NCBI GenBank assembly: GCA_947359465.1
Contig: OX375883.1
Location: 96,360,293-96,424,292, forward strand
Reading direction: 5' to 3'
Length of the DNA: 64,000 nucleotides
Source: Metellina segmentata
Taxonomy: Eukaryota; Arthropoda; Arachnida; Araneae; Tetragnathidae
Below, piece after piece: positions 10,345 to 20,745 of this stretch. Each line of letters starts with the position of its first letter. The first letter of the stretch is position 1. A program made the position numbers and the translations under genes. The notes under the pieces were generated by a model, which was not told the origin of the DNA, ran no database searches, and saw only the letters and a program-made list of their open reading frames with translations.

Positions 10345-10735
10345 GAGTGAAATATGCAAGAGATGTTCGGTTTTGGGTTACTTCATAAGACAGATATTTA
10401 TGTACTGAATATAAAAACCATTTTAATGTGATCTATGTAAGAAAATATTTTCAAGGAAAGGAGGTTTAACTACATACAGTTGAGAAACCTTTTGTACAGT
10501 ATATAACAGGGTTTACAAAGTTTTTAAATTTAAAAAGACATAGATGAAAATATTTTCAAGGAAAGGAGGTTTAACTACATACAGTTGAGAAACCTTTTGT
10601 ACAGTATATAACAGGGTTTACAAAGTTTTTAAATTTAAAAAGACATAGATGAACCCATCGAACAGAAGCTGTGACTGAAATATGTAGAAAAAGATTTTCT
10701 GAAAGCTCAAAACTGCGAAGACAGATGTATATGCA
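10345..10735 (+). pseudogene. Decayed zinc fingers downstream of the zinc-finger stop
   Basis: After the TAG, shifted frames still read SEICKRC, then DLCKKIFSRKGGL, EKPF and KFLNLKRHR, then TEICRKRFSESSKLRRQ. These are the Cys pair, the aromatic and Leu positions and the His/Arg stretches of former C2H2 fingers, now broken by stops and frameshifts. The ancestral protein therefore had more C-terminal fingers, and the present stop is a truncation. The stretch also holds a perfect tandem duplication (10441-10650). It may now act as 3' untranslated sequence. Confidence 0.75.
10441..10650 (+). repeat. Perfect 105-bp tandem duplication of decayed zinc-finger sequence
   Basis: Units 10441-10545 and 10546-10650 appear identical base for base. 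The unit begins GAAAATATTTTCAAGG and covers about one and a quarter finger lengths (35 codons), so the break points do not respect finger boundaries. Confidence 0.9.
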
Positions 10736-11843
10736 ATGAAAGGGGAGGGGGGTGTTTGGATGTGAAAGAGGAAAGAAAATCATGTCCTTTAGGCACTGTG
10801 TTTGTGGCATGGCGACCCCTGGAAGTCTGATATCTCTTGATGAAAAATTCGAAAATTCTGGGGCAAAAAATCATTAACATCAGAATCATAATAATATTTT
10901 TAAAGTAAATCTGAATGAGCTGTCTTATGTCTACTTGAAAGGATGCTATGTCATTGCATAAAATATTTAATATTTATTTTGTTAGAACTATATTTTAAAA
11001 TAACTTTAGAAAATAATCCATTCTTTCTCATCTTCATACTTACTTTACAATTAAGAATTCTTGAAAGCAATTTTCAGAGGGCATTTTTTGTTTAGCTGAA
11101 TATTTTTATTTAGTAATAAATTCCTTTTTGTTTTATGTAATTGAATCACCATTTTCTAATTATGTGCATCAATTTAATATTTTTAAGAACACAGTTTTTT
11201 GTAACAAAATGGTAAGAATGCAAGGAACTTTTTTTAAAAAAGTAATGTTAACTTGCAGAAAGTTTTAAAACAAAACATGCTTTGCATATTATGACACTAT
11301 CTAAATTATTCATGCACCTATTTAATTAGCTTTTTGTGTGGATTAACAGAATGCTAAGTATATCATCATGAGTAAGTTCTATTATTAATGGAGTATATTG
11401 ATAAATTTTGCAGAATTTGGTACTTATGAAATTTATTCAATCTATTATCACAGTGTGCTATTACTATCCATTCATTTTTCAGTTTGAATGTATGGCGATT
11501 AATTTAAATGAGCAGTGGAAAATTTAGTTTTACAACAATATTGAATGGTTTGTATTCGTTATGATTTAAACATTAATAGTAACTTTTTTACAGCACATGA
11601 ACTGTTTCTCAGTGTAGGAAAGCTTTTCTTTGCAAAATCTCTTATAGTGTTTTTAATGGTTTAGTGTTACAAAGACATGGATATCTATGCAATTTCTAAA
11701 ATATCATAGTAATGACTTCTACCAAAGCATGTCATTCTAAACTGACTAAATTGGATTGGTTGGTTGTGAAAAGCCTCATGGCCTTGTCATTGAATCAGAA
11801 GGATGCTGCTTCTTGCAATTTAAGAGCCTTTACTAGCTATCGT
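10736..11843. other. AT-rich stretch downstream of the zinc-finger gene
   Basis: No coding sequence is recognised. AATAAA motifs occur, for example at 11115-11120, and could serve as the polyadenylation signal of the zinc-finger transcript. At this base composition such motifs are also expected by chance. Confidence 0.4.
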
Positions 11844-11960
11844 TAGAGTGTCTATATAATCAGAGTGGTGACAAGGGGCCCAATGTGCATGCACAGCAGC
11901 CATTTTTCTACCAAAATCTGCTCTAAAAAAGTTGCTGGACGAATGTTTCTTCCATCGGTT
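11844..11960. mobile_element. MITE family B, terminal fragment
   Basis: This begins TAGAGTGTCTATATAATCAG and continues with the subterminal sequence of the right end of the copy at 1436-3410 (ATGGCTG-like and GTTGC..GACGAAT blocks, reverse-complemented). It breaks off near 11960. It is more diverged than the other copies. Confidence 0.7.
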
Positions 11961-13270
11961 TCCTACATTTCCTCTTCATTCTTTTTTGTTTTTGTTTTGG
12001 TGATAGTGTTTAAGTCCTGAAATTTTAATTTTGAAATTGACACTACTCTGCTTTGGGTTTTTTATATTCTCAATGAGTGGTGATAAAAATAAAATTTAGG
12101 TATTTTTATGCTCACAACTTATTTAACTTATTTTCGTGCACATAAACAAGAGAAAAAAATGTTAAATGTATAACTTCAGTGGTAAATAAAATAGGATCTA
12201 ATGTGTTAGGCACTTCAACTTTTCCTTAAATTTCCCTTGCCATGCTGTGTGTGATAGAAGTTGTATATTTTAAACCATTAAATAAAAAATATAGATTTTT
12301 AAAATGTGCTACTATTAATGGGTAGCTCTTTAAATCAACTGTTTAACACATTTAGTTTTTCTTTAGTGTGATTAATCCTTTCTGTACATTAAATCAACCA
12401 CAAGGTACTGTACAATTGAACATTTTTATTTAACTTAGGTGTGGTGAGTTGGAAACACTACCTTTTTATGCATGACACAAACTTTTAACCTGCTTAATAA
12501 GTTTAATTTTTGTTTGAAGTTTCATCCATTTATACAAGTCAAAAAACTTGTAATTTCTTGAAACTATTGTGGCAAATTGTTGTTCCTTTTATTTAAATAT
12601 TTGAGTGAATAAATTGAAACAAAATAAAAAAGCATTAAATTGTTTTTTATTCCTATTTCTAGGCAGAATAAACCATAGGATTGTATGTATACCAGCAAAA
12701 AAAAATAAAAAATAATTAGCCTCAGAGTTAAATTGCTTTAATTTATATGGCATCATCCACTTGAATTCCAAAACTTCATGCAAGTGTTTTTAACATGCAG
12801 AAAGGTAAAGTAATCGATTGTTTACATTTTTATTTCATTAAAAAAATTATTTGTTTGCAAATACAACATTAAATATTTTTGTTGTTTTCTAGACTAAAAG
12901 TATTGACACATTAATAGAAACAGTTGCACCAATAAAATCAGTTTTACTAATGAAACACATTTATTCAAAAATGGTTGACATGTTTATACATTACAGATTC
13001 CAATTAAAATTTTTTAGCCAGAATGCACATTGTACAGCAATAGTACTAGCTACTTCAGGTCTATGTCGGTTGCCTTTAACCTATTGTTCGGAGGAATATT
13101 TCGCTTCATTGCAAATCTAGTAAATATTGTATTTTTAAAAACTTTTAAAATTAAAAAAAAAAATAGAAATTTAGTATTTAAAATGGCTACAATTTAGTTT
13201 TAAATTACTGTGCTCAATTTCTGCACAACACTTATCACTTACTTCACATAAATAACATCTGTCAGTTGGT
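11961..13270. other. AT-rich intergenic stretch, nothing recognised
   Basis: No convincing gene, RNA or repeat termini are visible. Open frames are short and of simple composition. Confidence 0.4.
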
Positions 13271-13276
13271 AATTGA

Positions 13277-15023
13277 TAATTTTTTAATTAAAGTCGTACT
13301 AGAGCAGGGGTGGCCAACCTTTTCAGGAAGATTGCCACTATCTGAAAAAAAAATTATGCATACCACTTTTCCAGCACACTAAAAGCTGAAAAATGTTATT
13401 TATAAGATGATTATGGGATGTTTTACAAATAGCACATTTTTTTCATGCAAGTCTGAGTTGTGGAGATCTAAAAAATAATATAAATAAAACAACAGTACAA
13501 ACTTAGGTGTTATTGTTAATAAACATTTTTAAAGGTTCAGTCAGTTAGGTTATGTATAAAATAAAAAATGAATAACTTGAAATGTTTAATTCTAAATAAT
13601 TATTAAACAGTCAGTACTTAATTTGTGTGGCTTTTGAATTTGTAGTTTTTACCAAGTCATCAAAATTAGGATTAGGTTTTGAAGATCCTAACAAGGTGTT
13701 TAGGGTTTTATTATGTTCATAATAGAAAAAAAACTGTTCACAAACATGTTGATCCAATCCTACAACAAACACATTTTAGTAGAATGTTATTTCTCATTTA
13801 ATAATCAACCACTTAAACATTTTAATTCCTATACCTTGACTTTAGAAGACATGGTTGGAGAGAATCCTCATCCAAATATTTTTAGCTTTTTACACAATAT
13901 TGGGTTCATTCATTGTATATAATTTTATGTAGTATTCATTTTATTATGATAGCACTCATTTTATTTTATTATTAAACTACATATATTCTTGAGTTTGACA
14001 TAATATGTCCCAAGAGGACTCAATGCTTCAAAACCATATCCAATCCAATCCTACAACAATATCTAACAGCCAAATCGTGTAAATTTAAAAAATTCAATAT
14101 AATTTAGATAATTTCCAGTTGAAATAAGTTCCTTATATTTGTTTTTCAGTGTAGTATGATGCTGTTGGTCAATAATTTCTATTTGGATTCCAGGTGGGTA
14201 ACAATTAACATCTTGCAGAGAAATTGAAAAAGGATTTGTGAAAAGATAAGCTTTTTTTTTATCATCTTGAAAATCATCAAACCTAGCACTGAATGAATCC
14301 TGCAAAATCGATATTAAATTTTTAAATCTATCATAGTTCGAAGTATTGAGTTTGGTAGCTAGTTCCTGCATTAATGTGAAATGTGTTGATCATTTTCTCC
14401 AAAATCGAGACAAAAAAAAGCAAAAGTTTGTTCACAAAAGAAGATTATTTGACCAACTAGGGTATGAAAAATACAATCCCTGTAATCTTAAATTTAAATC
14501 ATTTAAATGTCCCATAATATCGGTGAGAAAAGCTAAACCCCACAGCCAATCTTCATTCTTGAGTAGCTTGCACTCACTGGGCAGTTCATTGTTTTTCCAG
14601 ATATTTTAAAACACTCCCTCAAATTCCAAAATCTCGCAAGTGCACATCCTTGGAAAAACATTACTATTTTTTAATTTTTCAATAAGTTTTCGCGTGCTAC
14701 TGTTAAAACTCTGCCGTGGCACGTGTGCCGCTGATTGGACATCCCTGTACTAGAACAACACATCGGGCTATTGACAACGGTCCGGGATCCGAGGACAACA
14801 CCTCGTAATTTTGAACCATGGTCGAATGACGAGGCAACACCTGAGCTGGCACCCCACTCTCCAAATTTCCTCATCAACCCAACGTGAGGACTTTCGGCCA
14901 TGATAGAGTTAAGGTGCAACAGCCGCCTCTATACCATGCGTTTACAAACATCCATGCCCGGATTCGAACCAGGAACCTTACTATCTAGAGGCTAACACCT
15001 TAATCACTATACCGGTTGGTCGG
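13277..15023 (-). repeat. SINE family A copy split by a hAT element
   Basis: The SINE tail end (13277-13304, ending GTCGTACTAGAG) and the remainder (14756-15023, starting CAACACATCGGGC) are contiguous in other SINE copies. Here they are separated by the element at 13305-14747. The copy also lacks the CCCTTAAGGG block found in others. The tRNA-like head is at 14945-15023. Confidence 0.85.
13305..14747 (-). mobile_element. hAT transposon relic inserted into a SINE
   Basis: The ends are CAGGGGTGGCCAACC on the left and the complement of CAGGGATGTCCAATC on the right. The flanks are TACTAGAG and TACTAGAA, an 8-bp target duplication with one difference, as expected for hAT. The TACTAGAG site is exactly the sequence of an intact SINE at this position. 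A degraded transposase is readable on the minus strand: AFLTDIMGHLNDLNLRLQG (about 14525-14450), then MQELATKLN...ELISTGNYLNYIEFF (14371-14063). These match the C-terminal half of the hAT branch related to GTF2IRD2/SCAND3-like domesticated proteins. Stops and missing N-terminal sequence show it is dead. Confidence 0.88.
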
Positions 15024-15073
15024 CTAGTGATTGTTAAGGATTGACAAAATTGTAGCTTTCAACTTTTACAAAC
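15024..15073. repeat. Spacer shared with 1387-1435
   Basis: The stretch between SINE head and MITE B matches the same interval at 1387-1435 almost base for base. The two SINE-spacer-MITE blocks are therefore copies of one larger duplicated segment, not independent insertions. Confidence 0.8.
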
Positions 15074-15532
15074 TAGAGTGCCTATATAATAAGAGTGGCG
15101 ACATACGGGAAACATTTTCTGATTGGCTTAGAGACCTTTTCTACCGCCCGAGGCAGTCTTTTCCTAGCTCCCATAGACTTAACATGGGAACTTTTTGTGT
15201 GTTCGAGAAAAACGTGTGTATATTAAATTAAAAAGAAAATATAGCTTATTCATGTTCCATTTCGTGTTCTGGAATGTTTATTTATTATTATTTTAGTGTT
15301 GTGTCAGTATAAATTTGAAGACTTTTTAAGTAAATAGCTTTTTTTTTAACAACAAGGTGTTTCCCGCAATCTAAGTTAGCTCGTTGTGCAATCCATCTCA
15401 TCAATTATGCATGTAATTGAGCGTTTATATGATTCATTTATACCGAATGTATCCATATTATAACAATCATATGCTTTTTGTTCTCCTTGAAATGATATAT
15501 TAATTCGCCCAACAACCTTCTTTGAGACGATT
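15074..15532. mobile_element. MITE family B, uninterrupted but right-truncated copy
   Basis: This matches 1436-1606 and then, without interruption, 3042-3317. It carries the empty site for element C at 15242-15243. The right terminal repeat is missing: similarity stops after GAGACGATT at about 15532. Confidence 0.85.
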
Positions 15533-16110
15533 GGTACCCAGTTTTGTATTTTCACCTTCGCTGCCCATAAAGCTCTGTTCAGGATCCCTTGGAAACATTT
15601 AAAATATATCCTTACCTGTTGGTGCAGTTCACTGCAGAGCAACCAGGCATGCTTATTCTAATCTGTTATTCTAGAAAAATAAAAACCAAGATAAGCTTGT
15701 AGGTCAAGGCAAAAATAGTCAACAGCATCAGCATTCATTTGTTTAAAAGTCTCATTTTCAGATGAAAAAATAGAATTAACAGATTGAAACTTGAGCAAAT
15801 AAGATGAATGTTAGCATAAAAATAGTTAACAGCATCAGTACACATTTATATCGAAATCCACAAATGAATGTTGATGTGGCAGTTGTTCTGTTCTGAGATC
15901 TAGCAGCAAAACAAGATGGAACTTTTGCATCAAAAACACTTGTAAACATTTCTTATTCACTTTATATTAATAATCGTTACAATTTACTCTACTTGACTAA
16001 TGATTCCATTTGCCACAGGCAATTGTAAACCTTTTATAAGGGAATGGCTGAAAAAACTCATCATCAAAAGTTTAAAACTTACAAATACAACATAAATTTA
16101 ATGTCCATGT
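15533..16110. other. Intergenic stretch, nothing recognised
   Basis: No gene recognised. A motif around AGTCAACAGCATCAG near 15717 recurs as AGTTAACAGCATCAG near 15824, a short local duplication. Confidence 0.4.
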
Positions 16111-16891
16111 TAACTTGATATTAATTTCTGACAAAGATAAAAGACATTTTTGTCGTATTAAAAATTTGAATGCCCTCTTATCAGATCTATCAAAATACAA
16201 AGGACAATCTTTTTACTGTAATTATTGCCTACACCGCTTTTGCCTCTCATTTTTCATGCTGAAATTTGTAAAGAACACAACCCTCAAAAAATTAAACTGC
16301 CCACTGAAGAAAAGAAATGGCCTAAATTTCAAAGCTTTCATATGCAACTTCCTGTTCTCTTCGCTATTTATGCGGACTTTGAGTGTATTTTGGAAAAACA
16401 AGTCGCTTGTCTCCCCAACCCCACCCGTTCTTACACTATCCCTATTTCTAATTACATTCCTTGCAGGTACACCGATGTCATGGTCGGTCCTGATGGTAAA
16501 TTGGTTAAGATCCAGTAATTAATCGTGGGGAGGAAACTGGAGAATTTTCTTACTAGACTTCTTTCTGAGGCAGATACTATTCAGAGACGCTTAAAAACAA
16601 ACATGCCTATGGTTTTTTCCGTTCAAGATGCAGAAAACTTTGATGCAGCTACAGTTTGTCACATTTGTGACCAGCTACTTCTCCATGATAGAGTCAGGGA
16701 CCATGACCATTTAACTGGTCAATATAGAGGTGCTGCCCACAGTGAGTGTATTTTAAATTAGCCTCCCATATCCCTGTTATTATGCATAGTCAATTAATAA
16801 TTCAAGCCTATGGTAAAATTAAAAATAGAAAAATTCAATGCATACCAAATAACACAGAACATTTTATTTCCTTCTCCATTAGCTCTCTTTT
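16111..16891 (+). pseudogene. Polinton/Maverick-type B-family DNA polymerase relic
   Basis: Three frames carry consecutive pieces of a protein-primed B-family DNA polymerase of the Polinton/Maverick (or related adintovirus) type. First comes HFCRIKNLNALL with a CNYC..H metal-binding pair, then the exonuclease motif YADFECILEK near 16367-16396. Next is a CHICDQLLL...DRVRDHDHLTG block with GAAHSECILN (to 16761), and after a stop IKNRKIQCIPNN to about 16890. Frameshifts near 16240 and 16510 and a stop at 16759-16761 show that it is inactive. The palm and later motifs are absent because the SINE at 16892 follows immediately. Other Polinton genes (integrase, capsid, ATPase) are not seen nearby. 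Confidence 0.8.
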
Positions 16892-17218
16892 GCCGACCAA
16901 CTGGTATAGTGGTTAAGGTGTTAGCCTCTAGATCGGAAGGTTCCTGGTTCGAATCCGGGTCCGGGCATGGATGTTTGTAAACGTATGGTGTAGAGGCGGC
17001 TGGTGCACCTTAAATCTGTCGTGGCCGAAAGTCCTCACGTTGGGTTGGCGTGGAAGTTTGGAGAGTGGGGTGCCAGCTCAGGTGTTGCTTCGTCATCTGA
17101 CCGTGGTTCAAAATTACGAGGTGTTGTCCTCGGATCTTTCCCTTAAGGGACTGATCCCAGACCGTCGTCAATAGCCCGTTGTGTTGCTCTAGTACGACGT
17201 TAACTAAAAATTACCATT
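16892..17218 (+). repeat. SINE family A, best-preserved full-length copy
   Basis: This is the reference copy for the family. The tRNA-like head (16892-16970) has box A TATAGTGGTTAAGGTG and box B GGTTCGAATCC. The body follows with blocks around GGTGCACCTTAAATCTGTCG, CTCACGTTGGGTTGG and ACGAGGTGTTGTCCTCGG, and the tail is a short AATTACCATTTACC repeat. Such elements are transcribed by Pol III and mobilised by a partner LINE. At least ten copies or fragments lie in the window in both orientations. This one abuts the polymerase relic and probably interrupts it. Confidence 0.9.
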
Positions 17219-17409
17219 TACCGATTGCTTTGAAATTTCGTATGCAAAAATGTTTCGACCAAATATGCAAATGATTAAAATTTGATGTCCAATGAATGAA
17301 TAGTGCGATCTCCAGCGCATCGGAACTGCGCATCCAGCAGATGTATATAAGGAGTTGCTCTTGAACTGATCATTTTTTGGACTCGACTGGACCCTAATTG
17401 AATCACTAA
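17219..17409. other. Short spacer with a TATA-like motif
   Basis: The only notable signal is TGTATATAAGG at 17342-17352, which looks like a core promoter TATA box. No gene can be tied to it. Confidence 0.3.
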
Positions 17410-17765
17410 AACACAACAGTTTTATTTCTTTTTCGACCTTGTTTTTCTTTTGTTAATTTAAAATTTTAATCTTTTTCTAACTTGTAATGGATCATCGAAG
17501 TTTTCCACCTCTGAATGCGGTCACACTCTGGAAGGGAAACCGACTGGTTTGTTGAATTCGCTTCAGGAGGTGGCGCCATCTCACGGAACTTCGTGCAGCT
17601 GAAAGCTATGTTTATTTTTATCAGCCTATTTAAATCATTTTTTATTTTTAAATTTTCTCTCTTAAATTAAGCAATTCAGTTTTATGTCACACACACCTGA
17701 TGACGGGGAGTTAAGCTGCGTTGCAGTAGGCACTCCGGAAGTGATATTCCAGTCCAGTCTGTTGT
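17410..17765 (+). repeat. Repeat segment shared with 58190-58535
   Basis: Shared blocks include ATGGATCATCGAAG, GAATGCGGTCACA, GGCGCCATCT or GCGCCATCT, and GCAGTAGGCACTCCGGAAGT. The segment precedes two different transposase relics (a Tc1 here, a DUF4817-like fragment at 58535). It may therefore be a repeat in its own right rather than the 5' end of either element. Confidence 0.7.
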
Positions 17766-17817
17766 TAAAAATTTCTGCTGCATTGCGATTTTTGATACCT
17801 TTCAACGACTGAAAAAA

Positions 17818-18813
17818 ATGCCTCGCCGCAATTCGAGCTCATTACGAGCAACTTTCAGAGTTTGGAAGAGGTCGTATCATTGGATTGAAAGAGGCAGGTT
17901 GGGCAAATCGGAGAATCGCTCGTCATGTGAGTCGAAGCGATGCGGCGATTAGAAGATGCTGGCAAGAGTGGGTGGACAATGGCAGATTTCAGCGTCATAA
18001 TGGTAGCGGTCGACGTAGGGCCACAACAGATCGCGAGGACAGACTGATGGTCAGATCAGCTCTCATAGCGCCTGATTCATCGGTCTTGCAACTCACACAC
18101 GAGTGTCCACCATGACCATTCACAGACGGCTGAGAGAGCGAAATCTACGCTCGTACTGACCGTTACGCCACCTGCCACTCACGCCTGCACACTGTTGAAC
18201 CAGATTACAGTGGTGCTTGGCTCGATCAGGCTGGAATGATGCTAACTGGGGACGTATAGTCTTTAGCGACGAATCCCACTTCCAACTGTGTCCTGACGAT
18301 CATCGACGGGTCTGTAGACGCCCAGGGCAGCGTGCCGATCCTGCTTTCACTATTGCACGCTACTCGGGCCCTCAACAAGGAGTTATGGTCTGGGGTGCCA
18401 TTTGCCTTGATAGCCGGACCCCTTTGGTCGTCATTAGAGGTACACTTACTGCACAGCGGTACGTTGACGACGTACTGAGACCTGTTTTGCTACCGTTCCT
18501 TTCGCAGTACCTGGGCTAATTTTTCAGCAAGACAATGCCAGACCACATACGGCACGTGTTGCTATGAAACTGTTTTCAAGCTTGTCAAACACTTCCTTGG
18601 CCAGCCAGATCACCAGATCTCTCTCCCATCGAGCATGTCTGGGATATGATGGGAAGGCGACTGCATCCGGTAGGGAATGTTGATGACGTAGTCCAACAAT
18701 TGGAGCAAATTTGTCGAGAAATACCACAGGAGACTATCCGGGAGCTTTATCGGTCTATGCCATGCCGTGTGACAGCTCGCATCCAGGCTAGAGGCGGGTC
18801 AACACCTTATTGA
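17818..18813 (+). pseudogene. Tc1-type transposase pseudogene
   Basis: The reading starts MPRRNSSS at 17818 and, after a frameshift near 17850, gives IIGLKEAGWANRRIARHVSR, a helix-turn-helix DNA-binding domain. It goes on to CWQEWVDNGRFQRH and a GRRRA hook. The catalytic domain is readable as WGRIVFSDESHFQL (first Asp), VMVWGAICLDSRTPLVVI, then FQQDNARPH (second Asp) and LSPIEHVWDMMGRRL (Glu). It ends in ARGGSTPY and TGA at 18811. About 332 codons would be spanned, close to the usual 340 or so. At least four frameshifts or stops break it (near 17850, 18115, 18160, 18520-18600). The spacing resembles DD34E elements. It encoded a cut-and-paste transposase. Confidence 0.88.
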
Positions 18814-18960
18814 GCTCATTACTGTAACTCTGAAATAAATCATTCAATTGTTCTGAAATTTTAATCATTTTCTATTCTGTACATAATTTTCCTATCCACC
18901 AATTTTTGTCACCATCGGACAACTCCTTCTTGGTGCGTCGATTTTTTTGTTATAGAGTGT
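18814..18960 (+). mobile_element. 3' end of the Tc1 element
   Basis: Sequence after the stop runs to CAACTCCTTCTTGGTGCGTC and TATAGAGTGTA. The same end occurs at 25200-25352, which fixes the right terminus of the family. The matching left inverted repeat was not found upstream of 17818. Confidence 0.7.
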
Positions 18961-20454
18961 ATTTTATATCATAGTTAAATATTAATGTAGTGATATTTTT
19001 CAAATCTGAATATCACTCGATGCTAGTCTGTATATTTTGCTTCGCATAAATACAATAAACTTCTAATAACTCGAACCTTGTGAACACGAATTTGTACTTA
19101 GGCCAAAGTTCCGCAATTAATTGTTTTCCTGTGTACTATAAAATTAATATAGGCTTTTTTCTCTCTCGATAATTTGAACTTTGATTAATTCGAACATATT
19201 CCCCGGTCCTTTGAGCCCCCATGGGCGCTCGGAGGATGAGGCGCGGAGGCGGTTAACACGCTGGTTTATGGATTTCGTATAAATACAAGTATGTGTGCGT
19301 GTGTTATACCTGTTTTTTGCCCCCTTCCTCCCCCATGGAAAGTGTAAGTAGTAAGTACATGTTTCGCTTCCCCATGGAAAAAATTCTGCGGGCGCCCATG
19401 GTATAACCTCTGGTTTTTGTTACGACTACAGCACTGCTGATACAGCATCTGCTTTTGCTGACCATCGTATATTAGGAACTCTTTTCACTGTACGTAAAGA
19501 CGCTGTCACAACTTTTCTCGAACCCTAATGAAAAGACATTTTAAGACCTCGGGGCCCTCTTCGGTATTTCGGGGCCCTACGCGGCCGCTTAGTCCGCCAC
19601 TGAGTACCCATAGAGAGGCAAACCAATCCTTTCCTGCGTTCCAAATAGCTTCAGGTGCCCTAAGCTAATGTACATAAAAGCCTATACACCTACCAGACTT
19701 ATGGCAACTAATATACGCCACCGACTATAAGTTTAATACTACCATATAACACAGCGGTTTAAAAATTATACGTTCGTTTAATTTTGAGTTACATTTCAGA
19801 ACTTCCAGTCTTTCACACAAAACGTGGTACGGGGATCTCTACCAATCAACATTTTTACTATTTTTCCATCACCAAAATATCTGTCCTCGAGCTAACCGCT
19901 CTTAATATTATTTTTCCACGTTTGCTTATAAATTTTGACGCTACGATGAAGTCCAATTTATACATCTAGAAAAGCTGCATTTCTAGGTAAATAATAAAGG
20001 GTTTCCCACCAACAGATGGCGCTTTTAAAGGTTTAATATCTCGTACGGCTAGCCATCGATCAATCATTTTTTTTTGTCTAAACAAAATTCACAACAACCG
20101 CTTTCGACACAAAGTGCCATTTTTTTGCACCCTCGTCTGTTTATCAATCGACGAATTAAGTATAGAACAGCCATTGGTGGAGCGAATCAACCCATTTTTT
20201 TTCTTGCTTGCATTGAATCGAACTTGAATTTGTAACAGTATATGTATGCACTTACTACTTACAATGAAAAGGAAATTGATTCGAGCACTTGTCAAATGTA
20301 AATTTTGGTGACAGCAATTTTAAGATTCAACATGTGGTTTCTGATTTATTATAATTTTCCCACCTTTATTTTCTTATGAACTAAAAGAAAAATACTACGA
20401 CATTTTGCCACCTTCTAAACATTAACGAAAAACACTCCATAAGTGTGATGTTAA
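18961..20454. other. Intergenic stretch with GC-richer patches
   Basis: No gene recognised. 19200-19420 is GC-richer and has three CCCATGG motifs with GGGCGCTCGG and GGGCGCCC palindromic pieces, probably an old repeat. 19540-19600 has GGGGCCCT twice and a NotI-like GCGGCCGC. CACCAACAGATGGCGC near 20008 resembles spider mariner termini, but no partner was found. Confidence 0.35.
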
Positions 20455-20745
20455 GCGAATCACAGATCTGCTACTCAATCACTCATACTTGTGAATCACA
20501 GTTCTTACCTGTTACTCAAATATCAAAATAATAGTGATTGGATAGCAGTGATTGAGTAGTGGTGATTCGGTAACAATGACTAAAGCTGATACATTGGTTG
20601 ACATTGATACTGCTACTGCTTCTGACGATCGGTGATTGCGACCGGGATCGGTGATTCGGTAGCAGTGACTGAGTATCGGTGATTTGGTAGGGGTGACAGT
20701 TGGTCTGTGACGGATTGGGATTTCTCTGTGGAGGATTTTCAACCG
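20455..20745. repeat. Fold-back array of a GTGATTNNGTAGCAGTGA-like motif
   Basis: Between 20530 and 20705 the motif GTGATT(C/T/G)GGTA(G)CAGTGA recurs about every 20-45 bases on the plus strand. Between 20458 and 20520 the complementary form (ACTCAATCAC, GAATCACAG, TACTCAA) appears. The arms can fold back on each other. Related pieces occur at 22580-22700 and 24805-24925. Confidence 0.6.

Noticed and set aside
16892..16970. Possible tRNA gene
   Set aside because: Box A and box B are present, but there is no acceptor stem or terminator, and the same head precedes the same body at many loci; it is a SINE head.
16963..17174. 67-codon open frame repeated at 1110-1313 and 54764-54967
   Set aside because: It is the chance translation of the SINE body, which explains its repetition.
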